DNA of 64,000 nt from Massariosphaeria phaeospora. Lineage: Eukaryota; Ascomycota; Dothideomycetes; Pleosporales. The notes beneath the pieces are model-generated. The model did no database searches and was not told the DNA's origin. It worked only from the letters and a program-made list of their open reading frames with translations. The translations under genes and the position numbers were made by a program. The DNA lies in NCBI GenBank assembly GCA_011032825.1, contig JAADJZ010000002.1, positions 1,116,001 through 1,180,000 of the forward strand. Direction: 5' to 3'. Within the stretch, counting starts at the first letter, position 1. Every line of letters starts with the position of its first letter. Positions 32,601 to 43,073 of the stretch are shown one piece after another.

Positions 32601-34476
32601 GAAAAAGTCGCTGCCTAGCAGCAAGACTTCACACCAGCCCATGAATGCCTCAAAGCCGAGTCTGCTCTATACCTTGGCCGAAAAGAACACGCCTGAACTC
32701 ATCGCAATTCATCCAGATCGCTCCGTTTATATGAGACCGGGGCAGGGACCACATGGAAGTCCGCTCTTCGTGGCTCTGGTCAACAAAAACTTAGACACGC
32801 TACGAGTGTTCTTCGAATTAGCGTCACCCACTAGCCAGATCGAAAGGCTCCCAAGGAATCGTATGCAGACGGAGCCTAGTTCAGCGCATTTTCTCGATCA
32901 GCGCTCGAATCCGCAGAGATATGAAGAGCTACGCGAAAGCTATATCCAAACAATCCAGGAGTTGCATGAGGAGGTAGTGCATGTGATCAGCAGCATGGAC
33001 CACCGCACACTCTCTGACCATAGTGCTATGATATCGGCCGTAACAAAACCGGGTAACGAGGTGTTGCACCTGTTCCTGCTGTTGGTTGGAGAGTTGCCTT
33101 TGCAAGAGGAGCCTGGAAAAAGTTCCCTCTTCACATGGTCGGCAAAGAAAGGCCGAGTGAAGTTTCTGGAAGCCTTTTTCAGGGAAGGAAAAGTGGACCC
33201 AAATGGTGAGGCCGGTGCTACTGCACTCAGGCTTGCTGCCGAAGAGGGCCGACCGCAAGTAATTGCTGTGCTACGCGATGCCGGCATGATTCACTTTGGC
33301 CAAAAGAATCAGCATGGCCAAACTGCGCTCGACGTGGCTGTTGCTAAAGGACACTCAGAAGTCGCCCGTTTGCTGCGTTACAATGGCGCAGCAGATTCAG
33401 AAGTAAAGCACAAAAGCAGTCGAACATCGCTTGTCTCCGCGGTTACACCCATGAGCAGGAAAGCAGTACCGATCAGAACGCAGCGCGGCCATACGCATGC
33501 TCTTCCCGGTGTCGAGGGTGGCCGAGATCAGCCGTTTGCATTTCTGAATGGAAATGCAGCACCGATTAGAACGCAGATCGACCATCCCCCACCTGTCAAA
33601 ACGGATCGAGATTGGACTCATACGTTTGTGAGCGGGCACGCGGAAGCCTTCAGAACGCAATTCGACCATCGGAACGTTCGTCCAGGTATCAACGGCAGTC
33701 GCCATTTGACCGAGCCATCATTGGTTATTGGTGGTCGTAACGCTAATGTGCCGCATTCGATGTTACAAACTCGCGCGGATTCGGACACGAGATTGATGGT
33801 GGACCGGCGAACTGTGACTATGTCTCAATACGAGGAAGAGTCGCGAGCACAGGAATGGCCGTGGCAAACCAACGGATCACAATGGGTAGAAGAATCCGCA
33901 AGTAACGATGAGCGATCTAGCGAAGATTTCGAAGGACGACTAGGCGAGGATCGTTCAGTCGTCGAAGATTTCGAAGGGCCGTTGAGCGGGGATGATTCAG
34001 CCAGCGAAGATAACTGGTTTGTTGATGAAAGAAACGTGGAATTGGAACAGGAAGATGTGTCGCAAGACAGGGACGAGGAATCGGAACAGGAAGATGTGCC
34101 GCAAGACATGGACGAGGAATCGGAACAAGAAGATGTGTGGCAAGACCGGGACGGGCAACTAGATGGCCAAGAGGACTATCCGGATGTGGAATCACAGGAT
34201 ATTCAAGATATGTCATATCCGCAGTATCAGTCAAACGGTTGGGAGAATGCGGAGGATGTGGATGAGAAGGATGATGCGGACGACGATGACGCGGGATGTT
34301 TCTCAGGCTGTTGTGGAGACGGAGACGCTGATGGATGTTTCTCTGGTTGTTTTGGGAACAATGACTCGAACGAAGAGGATACCGGATGTTTTTCTTGTTG
34401 TTTGGGGAACAATGACTCGAGTGGAGAGGACGCTGATGGAGAGGATGGATGCTTCTCTGGTTGCTGTATCCAATGA
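29660..34476 (+). CDS. NLR-like STAND protein: alpha/beta hydrolase - NACHT - ankyrin - acidic repeats - Cys-rich tail
   Basis: Exons 29660-30027, 30078-30300, 30356-30415, 30463-30753, 30805-30992 and about 31053-34476 join in phase into 1517 residues. Residues 1-122 form a conserved fungal N-terminal module (VFRLEEIPVEWEKQSVVALL). Residues 123 to about 375 are a DUF676/SERAC1-like hydrolase: DILFVHGLGG, nucleophile Ser209 in GHSFGG, and FFGTPHTGM. A NACHT NTPase follows, with Walker A GNSGSGKST (449-457) and Walker B CFIDGLDEC (549-557). A KASGSFLWAVLAVKIL helix and a winged-helix-like region come next. Two or three ankyrin-like repeats cover about 1065-1162 (GQTALDVAVAKGHSEVARLL). The rest is low-complexity: RTQ-containing repeats, acidic repeats and four GCFSGC-type units ending the protein. 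By family analogy it senses non-self and triggers hydrolase activity (heterokaryon incompatibility or defence); this role is inferred. Confidence 0.88.
34036..34152 (+). repeat. 39-bp coding repeat, three copies
   Basis: Three adjacent copies encode 13-residue acidic units of the form EESEQEDVxQDxD inside the NACHT protein. Copies two and three differ by a few bases. Confidence 0.9.
34294..34473 (+). repeat. Coding repeat of four Gly-Cys-Phe-Ser units
   Basis: Four copies start at residues 1458, 1471, 1488 and 1509 of the NACHT protein: GCFSGCCGD, GCFSGCFGNND, GCFSCCLGNND and GCFSGCCIQ. Spacers are Asp/Glu/Asn-rich and grow by four residues each time (13, 17 and 21). The DNA is also repetitive. 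Confidence 0.9.
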
Positions 34477-35449
34477 GCTCATGTGTCGGTTTAAATCGCA
34501 GCTTAGAAGTATATGGACTCCTCTCGTTGGCCCGTTCTTTTGCATACGAGATTCCGAAGCAATAACCGTATATTGGTTTGCAATACCCTCTCGCGGATCT
34601 CCGTGCTCAACAACTAGGTATCCTCAGTGTATGAATCGTATGAACATCACAGCCCAAATAGGACTCGTCGACCAGATCGAAGCTTGCACCCACGGCCATG
34701 CCAGTGTTTCTCGCATGGCAGGGCAGGGTCTACCTTAGCGGAACGGGACGTGTATGCAAGAAATAACGAAGTCCGCGGTGGAAGCACGCTGGAACCTAAG
34801 AAAAAATCGCCCGCCGCATCGCGATGCAAACAGGCCCGAACGAGCGAGCTGCAGTCGGACGGTCGGAAAATTTACCAACATGCAACCCGCATTCTTCCGC
34901 CTGGAAATGCTTATTAGCCCTCGCTCAGCCGGCGCGGAGATTCATACTCCCCGCCCTCGAGCAGCGCAGTCGACGCTTGCCTCGGCGCGTGGGCGTGCCG
35001 GACCGCGTAGCCGACAAGCTTGCCCATCGCCAGCCTCATCTCTGCAAACCTCGGCCTGCACTATACACCACTATACTGCATCTATCCACCTTCTTCCGTG
35101 CTTTGCCTGAGGCGAGGAGCTATGCCGCTCGTTGCGGCTGGCGCCGCATTGATTGATTGCGGCGACTCGCCTACTGCCCGAGCAACCGCACGACCGACAG
35201 CGAGCCAGGGCGCACAATGGATGGATATGTACCTCGAAGTCCTCTGTCTATGGGCGTTCTGGAGCGAAATCGACCATCCCTCCCCGATCCTGTCTCTTTG
35301 CGTTCCGTGCGACACTTTCGGCAGGTGTTTGGTAGTGTGAGCGATTACCACTGCGTAAATACTTGGAAAAAGAACACTGGTGTTGTGCGGGCGCTTCTGA
35401 CGACGACATTACCGTGTGAGGAGAGAAGGTGGCTGGACGTCATCCGAAC
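34477..35449. other. Intergenic region, no gene seen
   Basis: This holds the 3' side of the NACHT gene and the promoter of the SMP-30 gene. Overlapping short frames at 34754-35340 have no recognisable content. A C-rich leader may lie at 34990-35100. Confidence 0.6.
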
Positions 35450-37002
35450 ATGGGAGCGACGCTATCAAAAATGTGGGCCTCCTTCAAGGCGACCTTGACA
35501 GGAGGCGGCACCCCCAAGCACAGCGCCAACACCACCAACGGCCCGGCCAAAGACATCGAAAGCAGTCTCCCCACCTCAAACACGCCGGCGCAACCAGCGA
35601 CACCGCTGCCCGCAATGGCTGGAGTCAAGAAGTACGAGATCACTGAGGTACGTCGCTTTCCGAGGTGTGAAGGAGGGGAGGGGTAGCTTGTGCCCCGCTG
35701 AGGTCATTGCCACGGGTTTGGAGCTCCGCCTATTTGGGCTTTGATCTTTGAAAGCACAAGAGCGACAACCTTCAGACCTTTGGTACCTCGATGTGCTAAC
35801 GCCATTCTCGCGAACAGCCATGGCTCCGCTACAACTGCGCCTTGGGCGAAGGTCCCTTCTGGGAGCAAAAGACCAACACCCTGCGCTTCCTCGACGTTGA
35901 GAAGCTCGAGGTGCACCATGTAGACCTCGACGCTGGCCCTTCAAGCCACAGGGTCATCAAGAAGATGGACATTTCCATTGGGTGAGTCGGCGTCTTTCTT
36001 GGGCTGCGTCTCGCGCGGATAGCACAACACGTCCTGTCTACGCAGCTGGAAAATAGCTTCCAAAATAAGACACTGGAAAGACTGCAGAGATCGTTAACGC
36101 ATTCCGCTAACTGATACACGTCAGCTGCACCGCCGACATCGAGGGCAACGACAACGAGTTCATCTTCGGCGGCAAATACGGCTACGGCGTCTGCAACCGC
36201 ACAACCGGCGAATACCGATGGATCAAGAAGGTCTGGTCGGACGAAGAGGTAGCAGCCGGCAAGCCCGACCGCTTCCGAGGCAACGATGGCGCGGTAGACT
36301 CCCAAGGCCGGTTCTGGGTCGGCTTCATGTTCGACCCTCTCAAATCCGAGATGAACGACGAAGGTGCGCGCGATAACACCTATACTCTCCTTCGCATGAC
36401 CGACAAGATCCCAGTAGAAAGATGTTGTATGTGCTAACCCGTACATAGGCGCCGTCTTCCGCCTCGACCCCGACCTCTCCCTCCATCGCCCCCTCAGCAA
36501 CATCACTATCCCCAACGGCACAACCTGGAACCGCGAGGACACCACCATGTACTTCGCCGACAGCCCCTTCAAAACCATCTACCAATTCGACTACGACGCC
36601 CCCACCGGCAGCGTCACCAACAAGCGCCCCTTCTTCGTGATGCCGGCCGACAACCGCTACGGCGAGAGCGCAGTCCCAGACGGCCACTGCCTCGACGAGG
36701 AGGGCTACATGTGGACGGCGCTGCACGGCGGCAGCCACGTGCTGCGTATTTCGCCAACGGGCGACATCGTCGCGGAGATCAAGGTCCCGACGCAGCAGCC
36801 CACGTGCCCGTGTTTCTGCGGCGAGGATCTGGTGATTACGAGTGCGGGAGGGACGAGTGGCGAGGGCGGCAAGGGCGTCGACGAGTTCGCCGGGAGCGTG
36901 TTCAAGATTAACGTTGGCGTGAAGGGGCTGAAGAGGTTCCGGTTCAAGGGCGGGGCGGCGATTGAGGGCGGGAAGGTGGGTGGCAAGGTTGCCGCGGAGT
37001 GA
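35450..37002 (+). CDS. SMP-30/gluconolactonase/regucalcin-family protein
   Basis: Exons 35450-35647, 35818-35981, 36125-36363 and 36449-37002 join in phase into 384 residues. The family is six-bladed propeller hydrolases of sugar lactones that need a divalent metal. The metal-ligand Glu lies in LGEGPFWE, the RGNDGAVD motif follows at the centre, and PNGTTWNREDTTMYFADSP carries the conserved Asn and Asp ligands. A further VPDGHCLDEEGYMWTA blade is present. Exon 1 adds a 60-residue low-complexity N-terminus not found in typical members; the protein could instead begin at the internal Met of MAGVKKYEITE. The first exon junction falls right after ITE, just before PWLRYNCALGEGPF. The C-terminus becomes Gly/Lys-rich. 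It is probably cytosolic; the substrate is unknown. Confidence 0.88.
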
Positions 37003-37472
37003 AGCGGAGGCGTTGGAACCGAATGAGTTTGAGACAATGGTGGAAAGGGCAAGGCGAGTGAAGTGGAGGTAATGGAAGGAAGGTAGATAGGGCGCTGTAG
37101 GCATGACATTGCCGTATCCTGCTTCGACGTGCATTCCCCTTGTACCGTGCTGATGGTTACGTGTCCGAAACGCGAGGATGACTAGTAGAAACCTCGAAGT
37201 TGGTGCGGGATTGCTCGATACTTCTCATCGGTGCAGCGGCTGGGGAGCTGCGTGTAGCTAGAGCATTTATTGCTCTGCGTACTCGACTGTGCGGGCAATC
37301 GAGAGGAGCCATCACAACAACGATCAGTATCGGCGTTTGTAGATCCGAGTCCACGTCAGGTATTTAAAACATCGCACTGCAGCGAGGCGGTTCGGGTTCG
37401 ACGCACTCTAAGTATAACCCATGCTCTCTTATTTCGTCTTTCTCTAGCCCTTGCACAGTATACCACTCAGTC

Positions 37473-37700
37473 ATGTGCGCTCGCTACATGGCCGTCCTCT
37501 TGACTCTCACCTTTCCGAGAAGCTTGTTATTCGTCGAGGAGATCAGATGGGATGAGATGCTCAGTGCAGGCACACAGGAATCTTTCTTTGCACTCGTCCA
37601 CGGTCTCCACATCTCGCATGTCAATGTCGGCAACGGATACCGTACCCCTCCAAATCTGATCTGGGCCGCAGTCGCGGCCGCGCTGGCGCTTGCACAATGA
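37473..37700 (+). CDS. Possible small secreted or membrane peptide (weak)
   Basis: This 75-codon frame starts MCARYMAVLLTLTFPRSLLF, a plausible signal or anchor sequence, and ends with a second hydrophobic stretch (LIWAAVAAALALAQ). TATTTAAAA at 37361-37369 lies about 104 bp upstream. Nothing else supports it, and I recognise no family. It may be a chance frame. Confidence 0.25.
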   Translation: MCARYMAVLLTLTFPRSLLFVEEIRWDEMLSAGTQESFFALVHGLHISHVNVGNGYRTPPNLIWAAVAAALALAQ

Positions 37701-40700
37701 TCAATGAGCACGGTAGCGCAGCGTAGCTTTTACCGCAACCTCTGATGCGGTCCCGTGGTCCCGTATTGCTAGGAGCGCTTTATTGTGCGTGCATTCCTTG
37801 AAAGGTGTCTGGTAACCCATCTGCCCATAGCCATGGAGGAAAACGTCAATTGAGATGGGAGGGGTTTCGGACTGTGAATGATTGATGCAGACGCTCGAAG
37901 CTGTAATTCTTGGAAGCTCCGCGTGCTGGTAGTCGGGTATGCTAGGTACGAGATGTCGCTGATGCGAGGGCGTCAGACGGTAGAGGGGTCGACGTGCTGT
38001 GGACGCAAGCACAGGGGAAACAATATGTGACTATGGTAGTGGAGAGGGAACAGAGTCGCAAGCCGGTGAGAGTGAACGTGACAGACCAACCTGCATAGGC
38101 AGCGACTATGCGACACTTCAGAGATTGAATCCGTCCTGTATCTTCATCTCACATCCTGTGCGGCGGTAGCACCTCCCATCTCTGCACCTGCAGCCACGTT
38201 TCCTATTCTGCAACCTCAAGAATACTGCAAGCAATACGCCACATAGGGCTGCGTGCCTCGAGGCCAGAGAACTACCCACTTACCACCTGCAGCTGGCTGG
38301 CGAACTGGAGAATCGTATGTGGTTTTTTGCTATCGGCTTAGGTCTCCGAAAGGCTGCAAGCCGGTTTTGTGTATGCATCTATGCATCCCGGCGGCAGGCG
38401 CATCGGTCGCTTACGAAGAACCACGATGTCCCGCAAACCTAGATCATCTCGTGCGTTTGGTGCTTGGGCTCATGGTCGATAAGCGTTCCGCGCCCGCGGG
38501 ATAAAGCTTGGATCGAAGATATAGAAAGTCCTTCTGCTCATGTAACGAGCATTGCGTGCGTCGAGAGGTGGTAGTACGTGATAAGCGGTGTGTTGTTCCA
38601 GCGAATTGGCAGCAGCATCGCGGGCAGTGGTTTTGTGGCGTTGTAATATGGCGGTGTTGTTGGCTTGGATTGGCTTTTTGAATTCGTGATCGGTGTACGC
38701 AACTATGTGGGCGTTGAGTGTGTTGGGCATACCATGTGATTCCCTCGTAACCCACTCGATCTGGTGGGTGAGAGATCCGGGTGCCAAATGGTCGTCTCGG
38801 TAAAAGATGCCGGCTGCAGCGTCATTTTAGTGAGTCTCCATCTCGTCCAGCTGTATCAAAGATCGAAGTTGGTCGGATCTTCCGTCATGCACAGAGCAGC
38901 AGAGATATCCTCTTGCTGAAAGTGTACCGCGGATGCAGTGTTTACGGAAAGAAACGTCCAAACCACTGAAAAAGAAGAGCATTTTCCCATCGCTCAAGTC
39001 TAGGACATGTATCTGTGCCGGAGCCAGACTCATTCAAATGAGACGAGGCAGGGCAGTGAGTTCGGTGTAACCTCCCTGGATACGACGAAAAGATTGGCAT
39101 ATATCCGTTGTACAGTCTTTGGTCATCGGTCTGCTCTCGAAGCATACGTTCCAAGCCTGAATCCTCGTAGACAGCCAGTCCATCGGGAGATGTGGAGGGA
39201 CACAAACGGGTCGTCCGCGCGGATGCGATTCAAATAGATAGGCGCACGCTACTGCCGCGCTATTGAAGGCGTTTATGAGATCCAAGGGAATCAAGGAACA
39301 AGCGTGCGTAAGTGCTGGGTATTTTTACCAATATATGTATGCGTGTGGTTCGTACAGCGTGGAGACATCCTATTTGCCGGTTAAGTCAGCCGTGGATCGG
39401 ACCTGGTTCCATGACGTGACCTGCAGGCATGCAAGCTAGCAAGACCTTTGAGGGGGCCGCAGATCCACGACGTTGACCGGCAGTAAGACGTTGAGAAGCG
39501 CATCGAGTTCGTGATTAGTGGGGCAGATCCAATACGCCGGAGGCGGTTCCCCCGCAGCCTCGATGGCTCGACTAGGCCCGACTAGGAGAATTGTATGCGG
39601 TAGTGGTCAAATATCCGCCGCTCCATACTCGAGATGGGTGGACGTTGAGGGGACGGCCCGCCCTCATGGCGGGCTCGACGGTTCGCGGAAAGCCATCGGT
39701 ACATTCCTTATCGTTCCGCGGCCATTGAACCCGGGCCAATGAAGGCACCTATCCTAAGTGACATGCATGCGTCGTGTAACATCCAAGTGTCTACACCAGC
39801 TGTCTCCTTCATATGCTTTGAAGAATTGCCGATAGCACGACTACTCTGGACGCTTCGCAATGCTCGATAGTGGAGACGTCTGGGCTGGGGTCGGTACGAG
39901 CTAAACAATAGTATTCCTGTTCGTCATGTCATTACGTGCGTTGCTGATGCCGGGTTATCCCGACCAGAAAAGCGGTGCCGTCTGGTGTTGATTCGGAGAC
40001 CCCGAAAAGTACTTACACTTGACGATATTCAACACGGCTGTGAAGCTCCGTGTCTGATATTCACTGGCATTAGGAGCAGAATTATCCTGATTTGTTGAAT
40101 TAAGCCAAATAGCCGAGACTGATATCGAAACTTATGCTGGCAATCTTGATGAGCATGCAGGACCCGTGCCGGGCCGACATGCTATCGTTGGGTAAATGCT
40201 GCATCTCGTTCGACCGTGGGGATCGTGGCATGCTGTACTCCGTAAACGCATGTGCAGTCAATGTATCAGACCGTAGTTCGTATGCTGCATGTTCGGCACC
40301 AAACCGGTTGGTTCATAAAATGATAAATCGCGAGGGTTTTGCTCCTGTGTTTTTTCATTGGGGGCATAGCGGACGGTAGTATAGGTACCCGGTTGAAGTA
40401 CCACTTACTCTGCACCATCTTGATTTGGTTCCGAAACAATTTGCATTACGCTCTCTTTCTCTTTGAAACCCTAGCAAGCGTGATTTATGGGGTAGTAATT
40501 TGTGTCTCCGAGTCGATACGATTGACGCTGGGTGTCCCGTAGTTTGGGTCCCAATCGTGATCCCAGGCGATAGTCTAAAGAATAAAGATCAAGAAGTTTC
40601 GATAACCAAAAGGAGCTACTGGAATCTGATGCTGAATTTAGACAAGATCCAAGTGCCGCAAAGCGATACAGATTCACTATGGCTTTTCTTCCAAATTGTC

Positions 40701-43037
40701 GACAGACAGTTTTGGACCTAGCGACTTGACAGGATTCTATCTGAGACAAACTCGCTTGTCTTGAAGATGCAGCATTTCAATTTCAAATTGTGATACATCT
40801 ATGACCGCTACCCATTAAGAGGATGCCCTATTGCTGAACTGGAAGGTGAAACACCGTAGTGGTCGATAATGCAATGCTATACGTAAGGGGCCCTGCAGAC
40901 GCCGTGTCCTGGTGGTTCGTCGAGTGAGTATGTTTCTTCGCTTGTTTAATGCATTATCGCGGTACTCGGCCAATTTGAATTTGTTCAACAAGTGCGTGGG
41001 CAAGTTACTCGGGTCCTGTTGTTTAGCAGTCATTCCCCTTACATTGAGCTGCGGAACATGGTGCATGGAGTTGATGGATCTCGATACCAGTGCAGGTAAA
41101 CGACGGGCAGGAAGAAAGACAGCTCTGCCGTTTACTGTCGGCGACTTCAGCGACATTTGGTTACGTGGCTCTAGCCTTTCTAGAACCCAGTTGTGCAATA
41201 CACTGCATCAAAGTAGCAGCTGAGTGTGGTCCACCTTATGTTGTAGCCGCGTTTAGCAGATATTTGTTTTGTTCTGACCAGGGAACAATTGCTTCTGAGA
41301 TGTGTGAAGCGGAGCGGCCATTGGGAGCGAGCTTTCGTTGTTTCGCAGCTGCATCATCATGCATGTGACATGTAACATGTTCGTGGTCGACGACAATTGT
41401 CGGGCATCCAGGTTCATTGCGGGCGAGGATCCCATGCACAAGAAAAAGACTGAGTGCAACAGCTAGCCGGAATAGGTAGCTCGACTGATCGCCCGAGCAC
41501 GTTTGGAAGGCCAGTGTCACGATAAGGGTTCGCAACGTCGACTCGCGCTTAAATTCGACGCTTGACGACGAGCCGACCCTAACCCGTAAGCGCGGGTAAA
41601 TCGTGAGAAGTCACTGACGCTATCAAGTCAAGGTTCATCCGGGGAGTGCAAACCAATCGAAGCAGACGTTACGAACAGTCAGCGCCGGCTGTGGCAGCGA
41701 TACTCGCGTGCCGAGATTTGCATCACGCCTTGACAGACATCTGCGCCGTGTATGTAGTACCTAGTGATCTTTTGGTGGTGGTGTTATGAGTTGAGCCCGC
41801 GCCGAACAATGAGTTTGGTTATGCATCGTGACATGCTTGCACTATTCCAAGGGACCCTGAACTCTGAGGTGTCCGACGAGACAGGCTATATCCCTGGCTA
41901 TGGCGTATGAGATAGCAGCCAGAGGGATACAGAATCCTTAGATGAACGCACTTTGTCCTGACATCTGGTGGCCTGCCCAACTCCGTGGAAATACGGATAC
42001 TAGAGGTGTGGGTTGATAAGGATAAGGTTGTCACCCACAACGATGGTGGTCGTGCATACCCACATTGGTAGAGACTCGAGAGCGTCGGGGTTCCGTAAGC
42101 CGTGTGGGCTATGGCAAGTCTCGGAGTGTGACAGCAGTCAGGATTGTGATATGTTGTACAAGTCAGCTCGCTCGCGCGTTCAATCAAGAGCTATGTAGGT
42201 GGCGTTGCCCCGGAGCGCGCTCCGGTAGCCGGTGTCCATTAAACTTTCGGGTGCGACATGCCGCGAACGGCAAGCCGTGTGAGAGCCAGCTGCAGAACTT
42301 AACATTGCGTCCCGGGCTGGCGAGGAAAAGCAAAGCCACATTGCGGCGCCAAGATGAAGCACACCGACTCGCTCACCCACGGTGCGCGTTCATCTCGTTT
42401 GGAGGGCCGGCTCTAGAGAGTCACCACGGGGCACCGAAGAGAGTCTACAGGCCGAGAGAAAGAGATTGATATCCAGGCAGCACGTGTGAGTGGTGACGGG
42501 CAAGATGGGTGGGCGAAATCTCCTGAATTTCCTTCTCGCAGGGCAGCGAACCGACAGCTCGGAGCCGGAAACTGGTGGAGCAACGGGCTGCGTCTAGTTC
42601 GGGACGGGGAGCCTACGAATCGCGATCAGCGACGAAACGACCAACGCGATCACCAGCCCGGAACAGCGGCGGCGCTGCAGTGACCATGGCCCCGGATGGC
42701 GCGTTACTGCTTGGAGCGGCGGCTCGCTGCCCATTCGGCTGGCGCTGACGGCGGGTGCGCGGTGCTCAGCGGTGGCCCTGTTGGTCGCAAAGAACACCAG
42801 GCGCCGGGCCTCTGAGTCGCGGCGGACGCGGCCGGTCGTCGTTCTGTGGTCCCCGACAGATTGCCACCCGGGTGGCGGGACGATGCTGGACGAGGGGGAG
42901 GTTGAACGAGGAGGGGGAGCGTGGTCCCTGCGCTGGTGTTGAGGTGTGCCCAGGTGCGTGTGTAGCGATGCATAAAAGCCACCGCGGGAGGGTGAGAAGA
43001 CGGTGGGCAACCGACGAGACGCGACAGTCGAGAGCAA

Positions 43038-43073
43038 CTGCCACTGCCACTGCCACTGCCACTGCCACTGCCA
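43038..43073. repeat. CTGCCA hexanucleotide array, six copies
   Basis: This is a perfect six-copy microsatellite in the GC-rich gene-poor region. Confidence 0.95.
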
